A DNA stretch of 64,000 nt from Vallitalea okinawensis (GCF_002964605.1 NZ_PQDH01000001.1:868001-932000), one strand, 5' to 3'. Shown: positions 7,751-17,753, counted from the first letter of the stretch. The notes: a model not told the origin generated them from the letters alone. Numbers and translations are program-made.

Positions 7751-10084
7751 TTAATTTTTTTCCTGTGTCCGTCGATAAGCTGCAGGCGTTATATGCTCAT
7801 ATTTCTTAAACATCCTTGTAAACTGTAAGGAATTATTATAACCTACTAGTTCAGCTACTTCTTGAATAGTGTTACTAGAATGTAATAACAATTGCTTTGA
7901 TTTTTCAATTTTATAAACTGTTAAATACTCTTTGAAATTAACTTTCATTTCTTCCTTAAATAATTTAGATAGATAGGGCACTGTTACACCCATTCTTTCC
8001 GATAGTTCTGTTAAACTTAAATCCTTCATATACCCTTCTTCAATGATTTTAAGAACATCCATGATCATTGGATTTGTCTCTTTTGCATTAGCAGATTGAA
8101 GGAAATTAAAGATATTGGTCATAAATCGAATAATCCAATTAGTGGCTTCATCAATATTCGTAAATTTGTGTTCAAACTCAGCGAAGCTGCCACTTAACTC
8201 CTCTAAGTCAGATGCATTCACATATTGAATTTCATATAAAAATCCAATGATAATATTCAAGACATCTTTATAATAATAGGCATAGTCTCTTACATAACCT
8301 AAATCACTTTTTATAACTTTTTGCAATTCCAATACAATGGTCTTACATTCTTCTAAGGAAAATGAACGCATACTGTTGTTTAAATACTTTCTATAGTCAT
8401 AGGAAAGCCTTTTTGCTCCTGTTCCCTTTTCTAATTCTTTACTCTTAATAATCTGCTGACTGCCTAAAATTAAGTTGTATTTCAATGCTTCAAAACTTTC
8501 TTCATAAACTTGTTGTATATGATCAAAAGCAACCTCTTGACTTAATGCAATGGTCATCTTTCTATCAAACTTTGAAAGCATCGCTTTTTGTATTGTCTCA
8601 GCTTTCTGGTAATTCTTTTGACTATAGACTTCCTGACTATTTTCATGGTCAGTTCGCAATATTAGAATCAATCGATCATTCACTTCATAATAGTGTTCTA
8701 CTATCTCATCTTTGGTAAATAGCTGATACACTTGGGCAATAAGATTTTGACGAACTTCATCATGTTTCTTCACTTCTTCATCTCTCATGACTTCTTTAAA
8801 ACCTAAATCTATAAGTAAAATCTGATAATAATCATCTTTTGCTATATCATAACGCTTTAATTGAGTAGTCAATTCTGCCTCATCAATTTTTTCTCCTCTA
8901 ATTAATCGATAGAAGAAATACTTTTTCAGTTTAGCTGCATTGGTTTCTTGTTGGATGCGTAATTCAGTAATTTCATTTTCAATCAATGATTTTAGCTGTT
9001 TTTGATCACTTAGCTCATCTCTTAAAGTATGGATGCTCAGATTAATATCAGCAAACTCATTCTCACCTAATAAGAAATAATTTAACTTGGCTTTTTCTTT
9101 TACTTCCTCTCCCATTAAAGCATGTTGAATCAACTTAATAGGATTATAGATACCTTTTGACATTGCTAGAGCTAAGAAAAATGCTACTACTAAGAACAAA
9201 CCACTTAAGAAAAGTGTATTGTAGCGTATCACTGCCATCTTCTCATTGATTTCACTGGTATCCACTAAGGCTAAATACTTCCACTGATTATAATTAGAAG
9301 TCACCAAGGATAGTAAGTATTCTTTATCGTCAATTTCAACTTTCTGGTAGTTTTCATCCTCTTCGAACCAATCATAGTTAATGTTGAGATCTATAAGACT
9401 ATGAAAACCCTTATCCGTATTTAAAATGATTTTTCCTGTTTGATCTGCAACTAGAATGAAGCCTGTTTTCTTAATATACATCTCATTAATGATACGATTG
9501 AAATCATCATTCTTTAGTTGTATAACAACAAAGCCCTCTAATTCATTACCATTGGTATAAATAAATCTTACAAACTGCAACCCATCAAATTGAGCCCAAA
9601 ATACCCCTGTCGCATTGGGTTCTATCCACTTTTGATCAGAATATTGATCCGCCATTTTCTTTAAGTAATCAGGTGTCTTAACGGATACAGCAGGATGTTC
9701 TGTCTTTTTAGTTGATATTAATAAATCATTGGATATACTATAAATCGATATTTCTTCAATATAAGGTGTACCACCTAGGAAGTTCAGTGATACATCATAG
9801 ACTTGATCAAGTACCTCATATTCTTCATATATATTAGGGTCAAGGTTACTATGAAAGAATTTCAGAACTTGATTATTGACACTAATCTGATAAGAAATAT
9901 TCTCTGTCTGATGAATAATGGTATCCGAAGCCACTTTTGTTTGCTGCAAAATCTGATGATTAGCAAGCTTCGTTTCCTCTTCGATGAATTCTTTCGTTAT
10001 ATTATAATTAACTATCATGATAATTAATGCAGGTAACACGATAACAGCAAGTAACATGATAAATAGTCGTTTAAATAATCCCAT
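7751..10084 (-). CDS. Membrane-anchored AraC-family regulator
   Basis: This regulator has 777 residues. One membrane helix lies at about 5-27, an extracytoplasmic sensor (dCache-like) at about 28-275, and a second helix around 280-305. A long cytoplasmic region follows, then a C-terminal AraC/XylS DNA-binding domain (about 675-777) with two helix-turn-helix units ending in the GYNNSLQFTRMFKKYEHITPAAYR signature. The start at 10084 is chosen because GGGGGT lies upstream at a suitable distance and the hydrophobic anchor follows directly; an in-frame extension to 10168 has no such site. It probably senses an extracellular sugar and activates the adjacent uronate operon, which is inference from position. 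Confidence 0.88.
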   Translation of the reverse strand: MGLFKRLFIMLLAVIVLPALIIMIVNYNITKEFIEEETKLANHQILQQTKVASDTIIHQTENISYQISVNNQVLKFFHSNLDPNIYEEYEVLDQVYDVSLNFLGGTPYIEEISIYSISNDLLISTKKTEHPAVSVKTPDYLKKMADQYSDQKWIEPNATGVFWAQFDGLQFVRFIYTNGNELEGFVVIQLKNDDFNRIINEMYIKKTGFILVADQTGKIILNTDKGFHSLIDLNINYDWFEEDENYQKVEIDDKEYLLSLVTSNYNQWKYLALVDTSEINEKMAVIRYNTLFLSGLFLVVAFFLALAMSKGIYNPIKLIQHALMGEEVKEKAKLNYFLLGENEFADINLSIHTLRDELSDQKQLKSLIENEITELRIQQETNAAKLKKYFFYRLIRGEKIDEAELTTQLKRYDIAKDDYYQILLIDLGFKEVMRDEEVKKHDEVRQNLIAQVYQLFTKDEIVEHYYEVNDRLILILRTDHENSQEVYSQKNYQKAETIQKAMLSKFDRKMTIALSQEVAFDHIQQVYEESFEALKYNLILGSQQIIKSKELEKGTGAKRLSYDYRKYLNNSMRSFSLEECKTIVLELQKVIKSDLGYVRDYAYYYKDVLNIIIGFLYEIQYVNASDLEELSGSFAEFEHKFTNIDEATNWIIRFMTNIFNFLQSANAKETNPMIMDVLKIIEEGYMKDLSLTELSERMGVTVPYLSKLFKEEMKVNFKEYLTVYKIEKSKQLLLHSSNTIQEVAELVGYNNSLQFTRMFKKYEHITPAAYRRTQEKN

Positions 10085-10222
10085 TCCCCTTACCCCCAAA
10101 TTATAGCCCGTCCTAGTTTTCATTATATTATCTAACTTTTTGATAGTCAATATAAGAAAGGACCACAAAACTCAGTTGGTTCTATGGTCTAAAATATAAT
10201 CTTATATCTAACAGGTTTAGAA

Positions 10223-10906
10223 TTATAATATTTGAAATTCTGTGCTTACTCTACCTTGAACTAGGACCGTACCAGTTTCTGTGGTCTCAGATTCTGATAG
10301 TACTAGAAAGCCGCCTCTATATCTCCCTTGCTGTAAAACACTACTAGTTTCTTGCAATTTAACAGGTTCTTCACTAATGACCATGCCATGTGATTCAGCA
10401 ATATTCATAGCTTTTTCAAAACTGTCAGTTACAGCTAAGTCTAATGCTTCATCATAATATTCCTTATAGTTACTAACTCTAAACTGCATATCCTGCTGTA
10501 TGTTGGCACCACTTTCAATGGCGTCATTAATGATCTTATCTGCATTTTCAATATCCCTTACGTTTATTTGAACTAATTGTCTCACTTCATAACCTTTAAA
10601 TGTTTTTCCGCCCTGGGTATAATCATAATCAGGTCTCACCAGATAGGACACTGTTTTAATATCTTTATCTTCAACACCGTTAGCTTTAATACTACTAATC
10701 ACTTTACTCATTATTTCTTGATTCTCGTTCTGTGCTACCTTTGCATCTTCCCCCATGGTTACTACTCCAGTTGATATTTGAACGATATCAGGCTCAACTG
10801 TCATACTTCCTATTCCTTCTACACTAATAACTCTCTCACAGTCATATCTACTCTCTTTGCCTCTTGGAGGTCGATATGGATTATAGTATGGCATATAAGG
10901 ATTCAA
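10223..10906 (-). CDS. SIMPL-domain (DUF541) protein
   Basis: The protein has 227 residues. The segment ISVEGIGSMTVEPDIVQISTGVVT begins the SIMPL/DUF541 fold, and VRQLVQINVRDIENADKIINDAIESGAN and the ALDLAVTDSFEKAMNIA helix complete it. There is no signal peptide; a Tyr/Pro/Asn-rich tail (MNPYMPYYNPYRPPRG) precedes the domain, which is unusual because many relatives are exported. The TTG at 10906 sits six bases after GAGGTG, better than the GTG three codons upstream. The molecular function of the family is unclear. It stands alone between the membrane AraC gene and a divergent gene. Confidence 0.85.
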   Translation of the reverse strand: MNPYMPYYNPYRPPRGKESRYDCERVISVEGIGSMTVEPDIVQISTGVVTMGEDAKVAQNENQEIMSKVISSIKANGVEDKDIKTVSYLVRPDYDYTQGGKTFKGYEVRQLVQINVRDIENADKIINDAIESGANIQQDMQFRVSNYKEYYDEALDLAVTDSFEKAMNIAESHGMVISEEPVKLQETSSVLQQGRYRGGFLVLSESETTETGTVLVQGRVSTEFQIL

Positions 10907-11101
10907 GTTTCTCACCTCAAAAATTTCGTCATGATTATACTATATGAAATAGAATGATAAGTTGCCATTTTACATATCTCATTAATCCAACACGATATTA
11001 ACACTATATAAATTTTTGAAAGCACTTTAAGTGTCGCATTTTTACAAGTATTACTTTATATCTTCATGTAGAATAAAATTATCAAATTTTGGAGGTGCTA
11101 T

Positions 11102-11404
11102 ATGAAAGAAAAAGGATGTATAGAAATAATAACATTTAAGCTCATTGATCATGTAAAGGACCAACAAGCTTTTGATGGATTTAAGGTGCTTGATGAATTC
11201 CAGAAGAAGTCTGCTGGTTCTGGATACTATGGAATGGATATTGCTAAGGTAGGTGAAGGTCAATGGACTTTAGTAATACACTGGCAATCGAAAGAACTTG
11301 AAAAAGAAGTAAGTTCAAAAATGCTGAAAAGTGATGAAACTAAGAGTTTTAAGATGTTGATTAATAATAAAACAGTTGTTAAAAATGTATATCCCTATTA
11401 CTAA
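11102..11404 (+). CDS. Small protein, possibly ABM-like dimeric alpha/beta barrel
   Basis: This 100-residue protein has a strong GGAGGTG ribosome-binding site. The alternation of strand and helix, with IEIITFKLIDHVKDQQAF at the start and WTLVIHWQSKELEKE later, resembles antibiotic-biosynthesis-monooxygenase-type (ABM) small barrels, but no residue pattern proves it. A terminator follows and an AraC-type regulator starts 123 bases downstream on the same strand. I treat it as a real gene of unknown function. Confidence 0.75.
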   Translation: MKEKGCIEIITFKLIDHVKDQQAFDGFKVLDEFQKKSAGSGYYGMDIAKVGEGQWTLVIHWQSKELEKEVSSKMLKSDETKSFKMLINNKTVVKNVYPYY

Positions 11405-11417
11405 AAATGAAATAACT

Positions 11418-11450
11418 AAAGAGTATATTTTCTTATGAAATGTACTCTTT
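11418..11450 (+). terminator. Terminator after the ABM-like gene
   Basis: AAAGAGTA and TACTCTTT form an 8-bp stem, extended by ATTT/AAAT beyond a mismatch, 14 bases after the stop codon. The T-run is short, so the efficiency is uncertain. Confidence 0.65.
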
Positions 11451-11526
11451 TAGTTGATATATGATAAAATAAATTATGTTTAATTAATACTATAAAAATG
11501 TGAGGTGAACAATAATTGGAGTAAAA

Positions 11527-12321
11527 ATGCAATTCTTTAATAACGTTAATCCATTACTGGAGAAGTTTATTCGCCATTATTGGTATGTTTATGCTGAAGA
11601 GAATGAGTCATTTAAGCAAAAGTTGTTGTTGCCTATGGATCATGTTGATTTAATTATGACTCTGGGAGATTCATTTATTTATGCTAGAAATGAAGAAAAA
11701 TATGAACCGGAAAGCATACATATTCATGGCATAAGAGAGAGTTCAGTACAAATAACTCAACCAAGAAAGATTCAAGCCTTAGGAATTAGTTTTACGCCAT
11801 GGGGGTTTTATTTCTTGGCAAAACAACCAATGAACCAGTTTATTAATAAAATTGTAAATCTGAGTGTTATAAATCATTTGCTATGGAATGAGTTATTTGC
11901 TCATATGATGGAATTTAATAATCCTTCTGAATTCATAAAAACAATAGAGCAATCATTGATAAAGTACATTGAAACTAATGAACGAGAAGAACTTGACTGT
12001 AAAATCATTGAGGATTTTTTACAATGCTCAACTATAAAAGATTATTGCGAAATTAATGGAATATCAATACGGAGATTAGAACGTATTTTTACAAAATATA
12101 TCGGCACAAGTCCCAAAAAGTTCATGGATATTATAAAATTTGAAGAATCAGCGAGAGGTGTTATGAATGACAAGGCATCTAGACTAACAGATCTTTCATA
12201 TAAGTACGGGTACTATGATCAGCCCCACTTTACTAAAGTTTTTAAAGGTTATACTTATTATTCACCAAGAGATTTCCAGTCAAAAAAACCAGCATTAAAA
12301 TCAGATTTGCATTATGAATAG
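11527..12321 (+). CDS. AraC-family transcriptional regulator with DUF6597-like sensor
   Basis: The protein has 264 residues. The N-terminal half (about 1-140), beginning FIRHYWYVYAEENESFKQKLLLPMDHVDLIM, matches the sensor domain seen in many Firmicute AraC regulators (DUF6597-like). The C-terminal half holds two helix-turn-helix units; ISIRRLERIFTKYIGTSPKKF and DLSYKYGYYDQPHFTKVFKGYTYYSPRDF are diagnostic. GGAG lies seven bases before the ATG. The target is unknown; it may regulate the ABM-like or the SHOCT gene beside it. Confidence 0.88.
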   Translation: MQFFNNVNPLLEKFIRHYWYVYAEENESFKQKLLLPMDHVDLIMTLGDSFIYARNEEKYEPESIHIHGIRESSVQITQPRKIQALGISFTPWGFYFLAKQPMNQFINKIVNLSVINHLLWNELFAHMMEFNNPSEFIKTIEQSLIKYIETNEREELDCKIIEDFLQCSTIKDYCEINGISIRRLERIFTKYIGTSPKKFMDIIKFEESARGVMNDKASRLTDLSYKYGYYDQPHFTKVFKGYTYYSPRDFQSKKPALKSDLHYE

Positions 12322-12404
12322 CATCACTTTTTTTATGTTAGTGTGATATTCTGAAAATTTTATGATATAATTATTTCACTAAGATAAATAAAGGAGTTTT
12401 TAAC

Positions 12405-12767
12405 ATGCGTCACAAAATCAGACCCAGTAAACAAATGTCTAAGTTCACTTTCTTTATTGGTATCCTTTTTTGTATCATTGGTGTTATCTTTTTAGTTTTT
12501 GCAGCATCATCAGGTATCTTCATTGGTGTACCGTTCTTGTTAATATGGACAGGTATAGCTGTCTACATTACATATTATCATTATAGGAATGGCTTCACTG
12601 ATAACCCTATTGGGCTCTATGATATAGATGTTGAAGAGAGTAACCCAAAGAAAGAAGAAAATTTCGGAGATAAGCTTAGAGAATTAGAACAATTAAAAGC
12701 TGATGGTCTCATTACAGAATCTGAATACAGAAAGAAACGTTCAGAAATAATGGATAAAGAATGGTAA
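12405..12767 (+). CDS. Membrane protein with C-terminal SHOCT domain
   Basis: This 120-residue protein has two adjacent membrane helices (about 13-35 and 38-58) followed by a charged cytoplasmic tail. The last 30 residues, KLRELEQLKADGLITESEYRKKRSEIM, fit the SHOCT (short C-terminal) domain, which often ends membrane or oligomerising proteins. AAGGAG precedes the ATG. A strong terminator follows. Function unknown. Confidence 0.85.
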   Translation: MRHKIRPSKQMSKFTFFIGILFCIIGVIFLVFAASSGIFIGVPFLLIWTGIAVYITYYHYRNGFTDNPIGLYDIDVEESNPKKEENFGDKLRELEQLKADGLITESEYRKKRSEIMDKEW

Positions 12768-12789
12768 GAGTAAAGATAAATGATATCTT

Positions 12790-12826
12790 AAGAGTGGAGT
12801 ATGAAAATGATACCCCACTCTTTTTT
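12790..12826 (+). terminator. Terminator after the SHOCT gene
   Basis: A 13-bp stem with one mismatch (AAGAGTGG-x-GTAT pairing with ATAC-x-CCACTCTT) is followed by a T-run. It also separates this gene from the convergent MocR gene. Confidence 0.88.
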
Positions 12827-12859
12827 ATGTTCATACTGCATTACGCAGTTAAATTAAGA

Positions 12860-14260
12860 CTACACGATAATACTTCTTTCATTTTGATGATTATCTAAAA
12901 CTTCCTTAACTATTTGAAGTCCCTCATTCATCTCCTCTATGCTTTTAGGCGAACTTATAGCAATTCGTAAGGCATTATGTTCCGTGTTTAATCCTATAGA
13001 AAATCGTTTTGATGAAAAAACTTGAACACCCTTTTTGTAGCAATCATTTTCAATTATGATATCATCCAGCTGGCTAGGTAGCTTCACATATCGAAACATG
13101 CTGAACTGTGAGTGAAGTATATCATATCCTTTCATGGTTTCATTAAATATTGTATTTCTTTTCTTCAGTTCTTCTAATTTTATTTTAATAATTTTATCAT
13201 ACAAAGATGTCTTTATAAATAGAGATACAATTTCTGCATTCAATGGAGAAGCCATCCAAGTTAAACTATTAAGCACTTGTACAAGTTTTTTAACATAATG
13301 CTTTGGTGATCTTATATAGGAAATCCTTAGTGCAGGACTTAAGGCTTTAGAGGTGCCATGGATATAAAAACTTTGCTCTGGTAATAAGTCTGTTAGTGAC
13401 GTAGTCAACTCTACCTCTGTAAAACTAAAGGTACCATCTTCTATCAAAAGCATATGATTCTTCTTGATGACTTCACTCAACGCTTCTCTTCTTTCAATAG
13501 GCATTGAAATACTGGTTGGATTATGACAGCTGGGTATAAGATATATTCCTTTTACCTTTTCACGTTGACAGATTTTATTTAGGTCATCCACATCCATACC
13601 ATCCCTATCACTTTTCACAGGAATAAGTATAATACCAATAAGGGAAGTTATATTTTTAATCCCTGTGTAGGTAAAAGAATCTACAGCAATTCTATCACCT
13701 TTATTAAATAACCCCATTAATAAAACAGAGAGTGCATTTTGTGACCCAGATGTTATAAGTATATTATCAGGTTCTGTAAGGATACCATTCTTGGTAAGCC
13801 ATTGTGAAGTAATATAACGGTGTTTACTATGACCTTCAGGTGGTGCATATTTTAATACTAACTTATAGTCAACTAATTCATTTATTCGTTTCATTTCTAT
13901 TTCAATATGCTTGTTGATCTGGTATAAAGGTAGAACTGATCCCATCTCGATCACATGATCTTCCTCTTTAGATAATACATTATCTGGAATGCCTGCATTA
14001 CTCGTTACAAATGTGCCACTACCTATTATTCCTTTTATCAAACCTCTTTCTTCACATCGTTTATAGGCTCTCGTAACTGTACTATGATTAATATTTAAGT
14101 AATTTGCAATAATTCTTTGTGGTGGTAATTTCGCTCCACTGCTCAAAACACCTTCTTCAATATCTTTTGCGATGCATTCTGCAATCTGTATATACAATGG
14201 GGTATTTGATTTTTCTATCTTTGGAACCCAAGTAATTTCATTCCCATAGTAATCGATCAT
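12860..14260 (-). CDS. MocR/PdxR-type GntR regulator with aminotransferase fold
   Basis: The 466-residue protein has an N-terminal GntR winged helix (about 20-85; LYIQIAECIAKDIEEGVLSSGAKLPPQR, then NHSTVTRAYKRCEERGLI) fused to a fold-type-I PLP domain. The PLP lysine is K305 in HGTSKALSPALRISY, and D275 in LIEDGTF is the pyridine-nitrogen partner. MocR proteins use PLP or an aldimine as co-effector. The gene diverges from the PLP-dependent decarboxylase at 14389, with a near-perfect palindrome between them, so it very probably regulates that gene. GGAG precedes the ATG. Confidence 0.93.
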   Translation of the reverse strand: MIDYYGNEITWVPKIEKSNTPLYIQIAECIAKDIEEGVLSSGAKLPPQRIIANYLNINHSTVTRAYKRCEERGLIKGIIGSGTFVTSNAGIPDNVLSKEEDHVIEMGSVLPLYQINKHIEIEMKRINELVDYKLVLKYAPPEGHSKHRYITSQWLTKNGILTEPDNILITSGSQNALSVLLMGLFNKGDRIAVDSFTYTGIKNITSLIGIILIPVKSDRDGMDVDDLNKICQREKVKGIYLIPSCHNPTSISMPIERREALSEVIKKNHMLLIEDGTFSFTEVELTTSLTDLLPEQSFYIHGTSKALSPALRISYIRSPKHYVKKLVQVLNSLTWMASPLNAEIVSLFIKTSLYDKIIKIKLEELKKRNTIFNETMKGYDILHSQFSMFRYVKLPSQLDDIIIENDCYKKGVQVFSSKRFSIGLNTEHNALRIAISSPKSIEEMNEGLQIVKEVLDNHQNERSIIV

Positions 14261-14274
14261 TATTTAATCTCCTT

Positions 14275-14301
14275 TGTATTACATACAATTAAGTAATTGT
14301 A
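14275..14301. promoter_or_regulatory. Candidate MocR operator
   Basis: TACAATTA-AG-TAATTGTA (14284-14301) is an 8+8 perfect inverted repeat, and TGTAT-TAC-ATACA overlaps its left side. The block lies between the divergent starts of the MocR regulator (14260) and the PLP decarboxylase (14389). Confidence 0.6.
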
Positions 14302-14388
14302 CTAGTTAGAAAGATGCAATATACTGGTATTGTATCACACATTCATAAAAATTCTAGTCTATATATATTCAATTAAGGAGGTAATATC

Positions 14389-15792
14389 ATGCAACATAGA
14401 TATAGAAGTAAAATTCTAGACGAAATACGCAATCACTCATTGGATTCTGACCTAAAATTAGCTCACCAATTTGCCCTTGATTACATCAATAATGTAGATG
14501 ATATGCCTGTTTTCCCAAAACCTAATGATTTAGACAGTCTTAAGGTATTTGATAGTCCATTAGGAGATGAACCAGAAAAAACAGAAGATATTCTAACTCA
14601 GCTACACCAATATGGAAGTCCAGCAACTGTTGCTCAGACAGGTGGACGTTACTTTGGTTTCGTCTGTGGTGGCATATTACCATCTGCTCTAGCTTCTAAA
14701 TGGTTAACTGATGCTTGGGATCAAAATCCAGCTATGTATGTATTATCGCCGGTTGCATCAAAGATTGAGGCAGTAACAGAAAAGTGGTTAATTGGCTTGT
14801 TAGGATTGCCACCTGAAACAGTGGCTGGCTATGTCAGTGGCAGTTCAACTGCTACAATTATTGGATTAACTATAGGAAGGAATTATCTCTTAAAGAACCT
14901 AGGATATGATGTCTTTGGGCAAGGATTATTTAATGCTCCTGAGATAAAAGTTGTTCTTGGAGAAGGAGCCCACTCCACAATTTATAAAGCTCTCTCCATT
15001 ATCGGTTTAGGTAATGAGCGGATTCACAAAGTACCATGCGATGACCAGGGGCGTATTCAAGTTGACCAAATGCCTCCTCTAGATCATAAAACCTTGTTAA
15101 TCCTACAAGCTGGTCATGTGAATACTGGCAACTTTGATGACTTTCAAACTTTATGTACCATGGCAAAAGAAGCTGGAGCCTATGTCCATGTGGATGGTGC
15201 TTTTGGTCTATGGGCTGCTGCTAATCCTGAATTTAAACACCTAACAGATGGTGTTCAATTAGCTGACTCTTGGTCAGTTGATGGTCATAAGACATTAAAT
15301 ACCCCTTATGATAGTGGTATCATTCTATGCAGACACAGACAACTATTAATTAATTCCATGCATATGGTCGGGTCATATATTATCCTCAGTGAAGATCGAG
15401 ACAACATGCTGTACACTTCTGAAATGTCCAGGAGAACAAGGGCAATCGATTTGTGGGCTACACTAAAAGGATTAGGAAGAAAAGGTGTTGCTGAACTTGT
15501 ATGGGAACTTCACAAGAAAGCAGTCTACTTCGGTGATCTGCTTAAAGAAGGTGGTTTAGATATGCTCAATGACATTGTATTTAACCAAGTTCTTGTACGC
15601 TTTAAATCCGATGAAAAAACAGATACTCTTATTAAGATGGTCCAAGACTCTGGCGTCTGTTGGTTAGGCGGTGCTAAATGGCAAGGTCAATCTGTCATGC
15701 GCATTAGTGTAAGTTCCTATAAAACGACCTATGAAGATATAGATACATCTGCTGAAGATATTCTTAGACTGGCAAGAGAATTAGATAGTTAG
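14389..15792 (+). CDS. PLP-dependent group II decarboxylase-family enzyme
   Basis: The 467-residue enzyme is of PLP fold type I. YVSGSSTATIIGL binds the phosphate, H195 in GEGAHSTIYK stacks on the ring, D269 in HVDGAFGLW holds the ring nitrogen, and K301 in SVDGHKTLNTPYDSG is the Schiff-base lysine. This pattern is the glutamate/aromatic amino acid decarboxylase superfamily; the exact amino acid cannot be read from the sequence. The ATG follows AGGAGG. It diverges from a MocR regulator, a frequent pairing in which PLP state or an amino compound controls the enzyme. A monofunctional transaminase is less likely. Confidence 0.87.
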   Translation: MQHRYRSKILDEIRNHSLDSDLKLAHQFALDYINNVDDMPVFPKPNDLDSLKVFDSPLGDEPEKTEDILTQLHQYGSPATVAQTGGRYFGFVCGGILPSALASKWLTDAWDQNPAMYVLSPVASKIEAVTEKWLIGLLGLPPETVAGYVSGSSTATIIGLTIGRNYLLKNLGYDVFGQGLFNAPEIKVVLGEGAHSTIYKALSIIGLGNERIHKVPCDDQGRIQVDQMPPLDHKTLLILQAGHVNTGNFDDFQTLCTMAKEAGAYVHVDGAFGLWAAANPEFKHLTDGVQLADSWSVDGHKTLNTPYDSGIILCRHRQLLINSMHMVGSYIILSEDRDNMLYTSEMSRRTRAIDLWATLKGLGRKGVAELVWELHKKAVYFGDLLKEGGLDMLNDIVFNQVLVRFKSDEKTDTLIKMVQDSGVCWLGGAKWQGQSVMRISVSSYKTTYEDIDTSAEDILRLARELDS

Positions 15793-15830
15793 AAGTATAA
15801 ATAGTACACCTTTTATACCTCTATGTCTAC

Positions 15831-15858
15831 TTACAATAGTTATCCAGAGTGCTATAAT
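15831..15858 (+). promoter_or_regulatory. Promoter of the GH127 gene
   Basis: TTACAA and TATAAT are separated by 16 bases, 38 bases before the GH127 start codon. Confidence 0.6.
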
Positions 15859-15895
15859 AATATCACGTTATAGAACTAATAAGGAGGATAATTAG

Positions 15896-17728
15896 ATGAC
15901 TGTAGATATAAAAGCTAATGGAAGCTGTAGACAGATTCCTTTTAATAAGGTACATATTACTGATGCATTCTGGACAGAGCGTATGAAAGTGCACCAAGAT
16001 GTAACCCTTGATCTCTGTATTAAACGATGTGAAGAAACAGATCGTATTAAAAACTTCATAACTGCATCCAAAGGTGAGAACAAAGGTGCATATGTTGGCA
16101 GATTCTACAATGATTCAGACGTGTATAAGGTTCTTGAAGGTGCAGCCTACTCACTCATGCATCAGGAAAACAAAGAACTTGAGAAGAAAATAGATGAGAT
16201 TATTGGCTACATAGGTAGCGCTCAAGAAGAAAATGGCTATCTTATGGCTTATTATACAGTGGAAGAGCCTGAGGGGCGTTGGACAAATCTAGACCGTCAT
16301 GAAATGTATTGTGGCGGTCACCTAATAGAGGCAGCTGTAGCTTACTATCAAAGTACTGGTAAGAGAAATTTTTTAGATATCGCATGTAAGCTTGTTGATC
16401 ACTATATGGACACTTTTGGTCCAGACAAACGCAACTGGGTGCCAGGTCATGAAGAAATCGAACTTGCTCTTGTTCGTTTATATGAAGTTACTGGTGAAGA
16501 GAAGCACTTAAGATTCGCATACTGGCTCTTAGAACAACGAGGAAAAGGTTATGGCAGTAATGAAGGGGATGTTAAGTTTGAACCAACAGCGGAACATATT
16601 TCTCACCCTGAATATTATCAAAACAATGTACCTGTTAAGGATATTGAAAAGGTTGTAGGTCATGCAGTTCGAGCAATGTACCTCTATACAGGTATGGCTG
16701 ATGTGAGTAAATATGTGAATACTGACTATGAGCATGCTCTTCGTAGAGTTTGGGATAACGTGGTCAATAAAAACCTATACATTACAGGAGGTATCGGTCC
16801 ATCTAAAAAAAATGAAGGTTTTACTGTGGATTATGATTTGCCTAACAAGACTGCTTATTGTGAGACATGTGCCGGTATTGGTTTAACACTATGGAACGCT
16901 CGTATGTCTTGGTTAGAAGGTCATGGTAAGTACATGGATGTTGTTGAGAGATCACTCTATAACAACATCATTGCAGGATGGGCTCTAGGCGGTGATACTT
17001 TCTTCTATGTCAATCCATTAGCAGCAGATGGTACACATAATCGCAAGCCATGGTATAATACAGCTTGCTGTCCAACTAACTTATGCCGTTTTATCCCTTC
17101 TATTGGACAATATATCTACTGCATAGACAATGATGAAGTTGTAGTGAATCTCTTCATTGATAGCGAAGTGGAAATGGCATATAAAGGTCATAACCTGCGT
17201 TTAATCCAAGAAACAACTTACCCGGTTAGCTCGGTTATCAAGTTAAGACCAGAGTATGAAGGTAAGGAACCTGTTCAATGTCGTTTAAGAGTACCTGAGT
17301 GGTGTAATAGCTTCACTGTTCAAGTGAATGATAAAGAGGTATTAGCACCTGTCACAAATGGCTATATCCAAGTAACATGTGAAAATGGCCAGACTATTGA
17401 GTTGAACATGGATATGCCTGTACGTCTTGTTCTTGCTAATGAGAAAGTAACAATGAATGAAGGAAAAGTTGCCATTGTAAGAGGTCCCATTGTGTATGCT
17501 CTTGAACAACAAGACCAAGATCAGCCACTAGCGGACATTAAAATACCATCTAATGCTCTATTCAGAGTAAGTAATGAATCTATAGGTGGTTTACCTAAAG
17601 TAATTTGTTACAGCCGCGATGGACAAAAGCTTGCTACTTGTATTCCTTACTTTACGTGGAACAATAGAGGCGAAGATGCTATGCAAGTATGGTGTGTTGA
17701 GGAGAAAGCAGAATCTCTCTATTATTAA
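15896..17728 (+). CDS. Glycoside hydrolase family 127 (beta-L-arabinofuranosidase type)
   Basis: This is a 610-residue GH127/DUF1680 enzyme without a signal peptide, so it acts in the cytoplasm. From recall of the Bifidobacterium HypBA1 structure, the zinc and catalytic residues map here to E323 and C325 (CETCAG), C391 and C392 (ACCPTN), with C391 as nucleophile and E307 as the second catalytic residue; all are present. The family releases beta-L-arabinofuranose from arabino-oligosaccharides. GGAGGA precedes the ATG. It converges on an ABC sugar importer across a shared terminator, which probably brings in its substrate. Confidence 0.93.
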   Translation: MTVDIKANGSCRQIPFNKVHITDAFWTERMKVHQDVTLDLCIKRCEETDRIKNFITASKGENKGAYVGRFYNDSDVYKVLEGAAYSLMHQENKELEKKIDEIIGYIGSAQEENGYLMAYYTVEEPEGRWTNLDRHEMYCGGHLIEAAVAYYQSTGKRNFLDIACKLVDHYMDTFGPDKRNWVPGHEEIELALVRLYEVTGEEKHLRFAYWLLEQRGKGYGSNEGDVKFEPTAEHISHPEYYQNNVPVKDIEKVVGHAVRAMYLYTGMADVSKYVNTDYEHALRRVWDNVVNKNLYITGGIGPSKKNEGFTVDYDLPNKTAYCETCAGIGLTLWNARMSWLEGHGKYMDVVERSLYNNIIAGWALGGDTFFYVNPLAADGTHNRKPWYNTACCPTNLCRFIPSIGQYIYCIDNDEVVVNLFIDSEVEMAYKGHNLRLIQETTYPVSSVIKLRPEYEGKEPVQCRLRVPEWCNSFTVQVNDKEVLAPVTNGYIQVTCENGQTIELNMDMPVRLVLANEKVTMNEGKVAIVRGPIVYALEQQDQDQPLADIKIPSNALFRVSNESIGGLPKVICYSRDGQKLATCIPYFTWNNRGEDAMQVWCVEEKAESLYY

Positions 17729-17753
17729 GCATTAGAAAATATATGAATAAATG

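Noticed and set aside
10577-10774. A 65-codon plus-strand frame inside the SIMPL gene
   Set aside because: Shadow of the SIMPL reading frame with no start signal.
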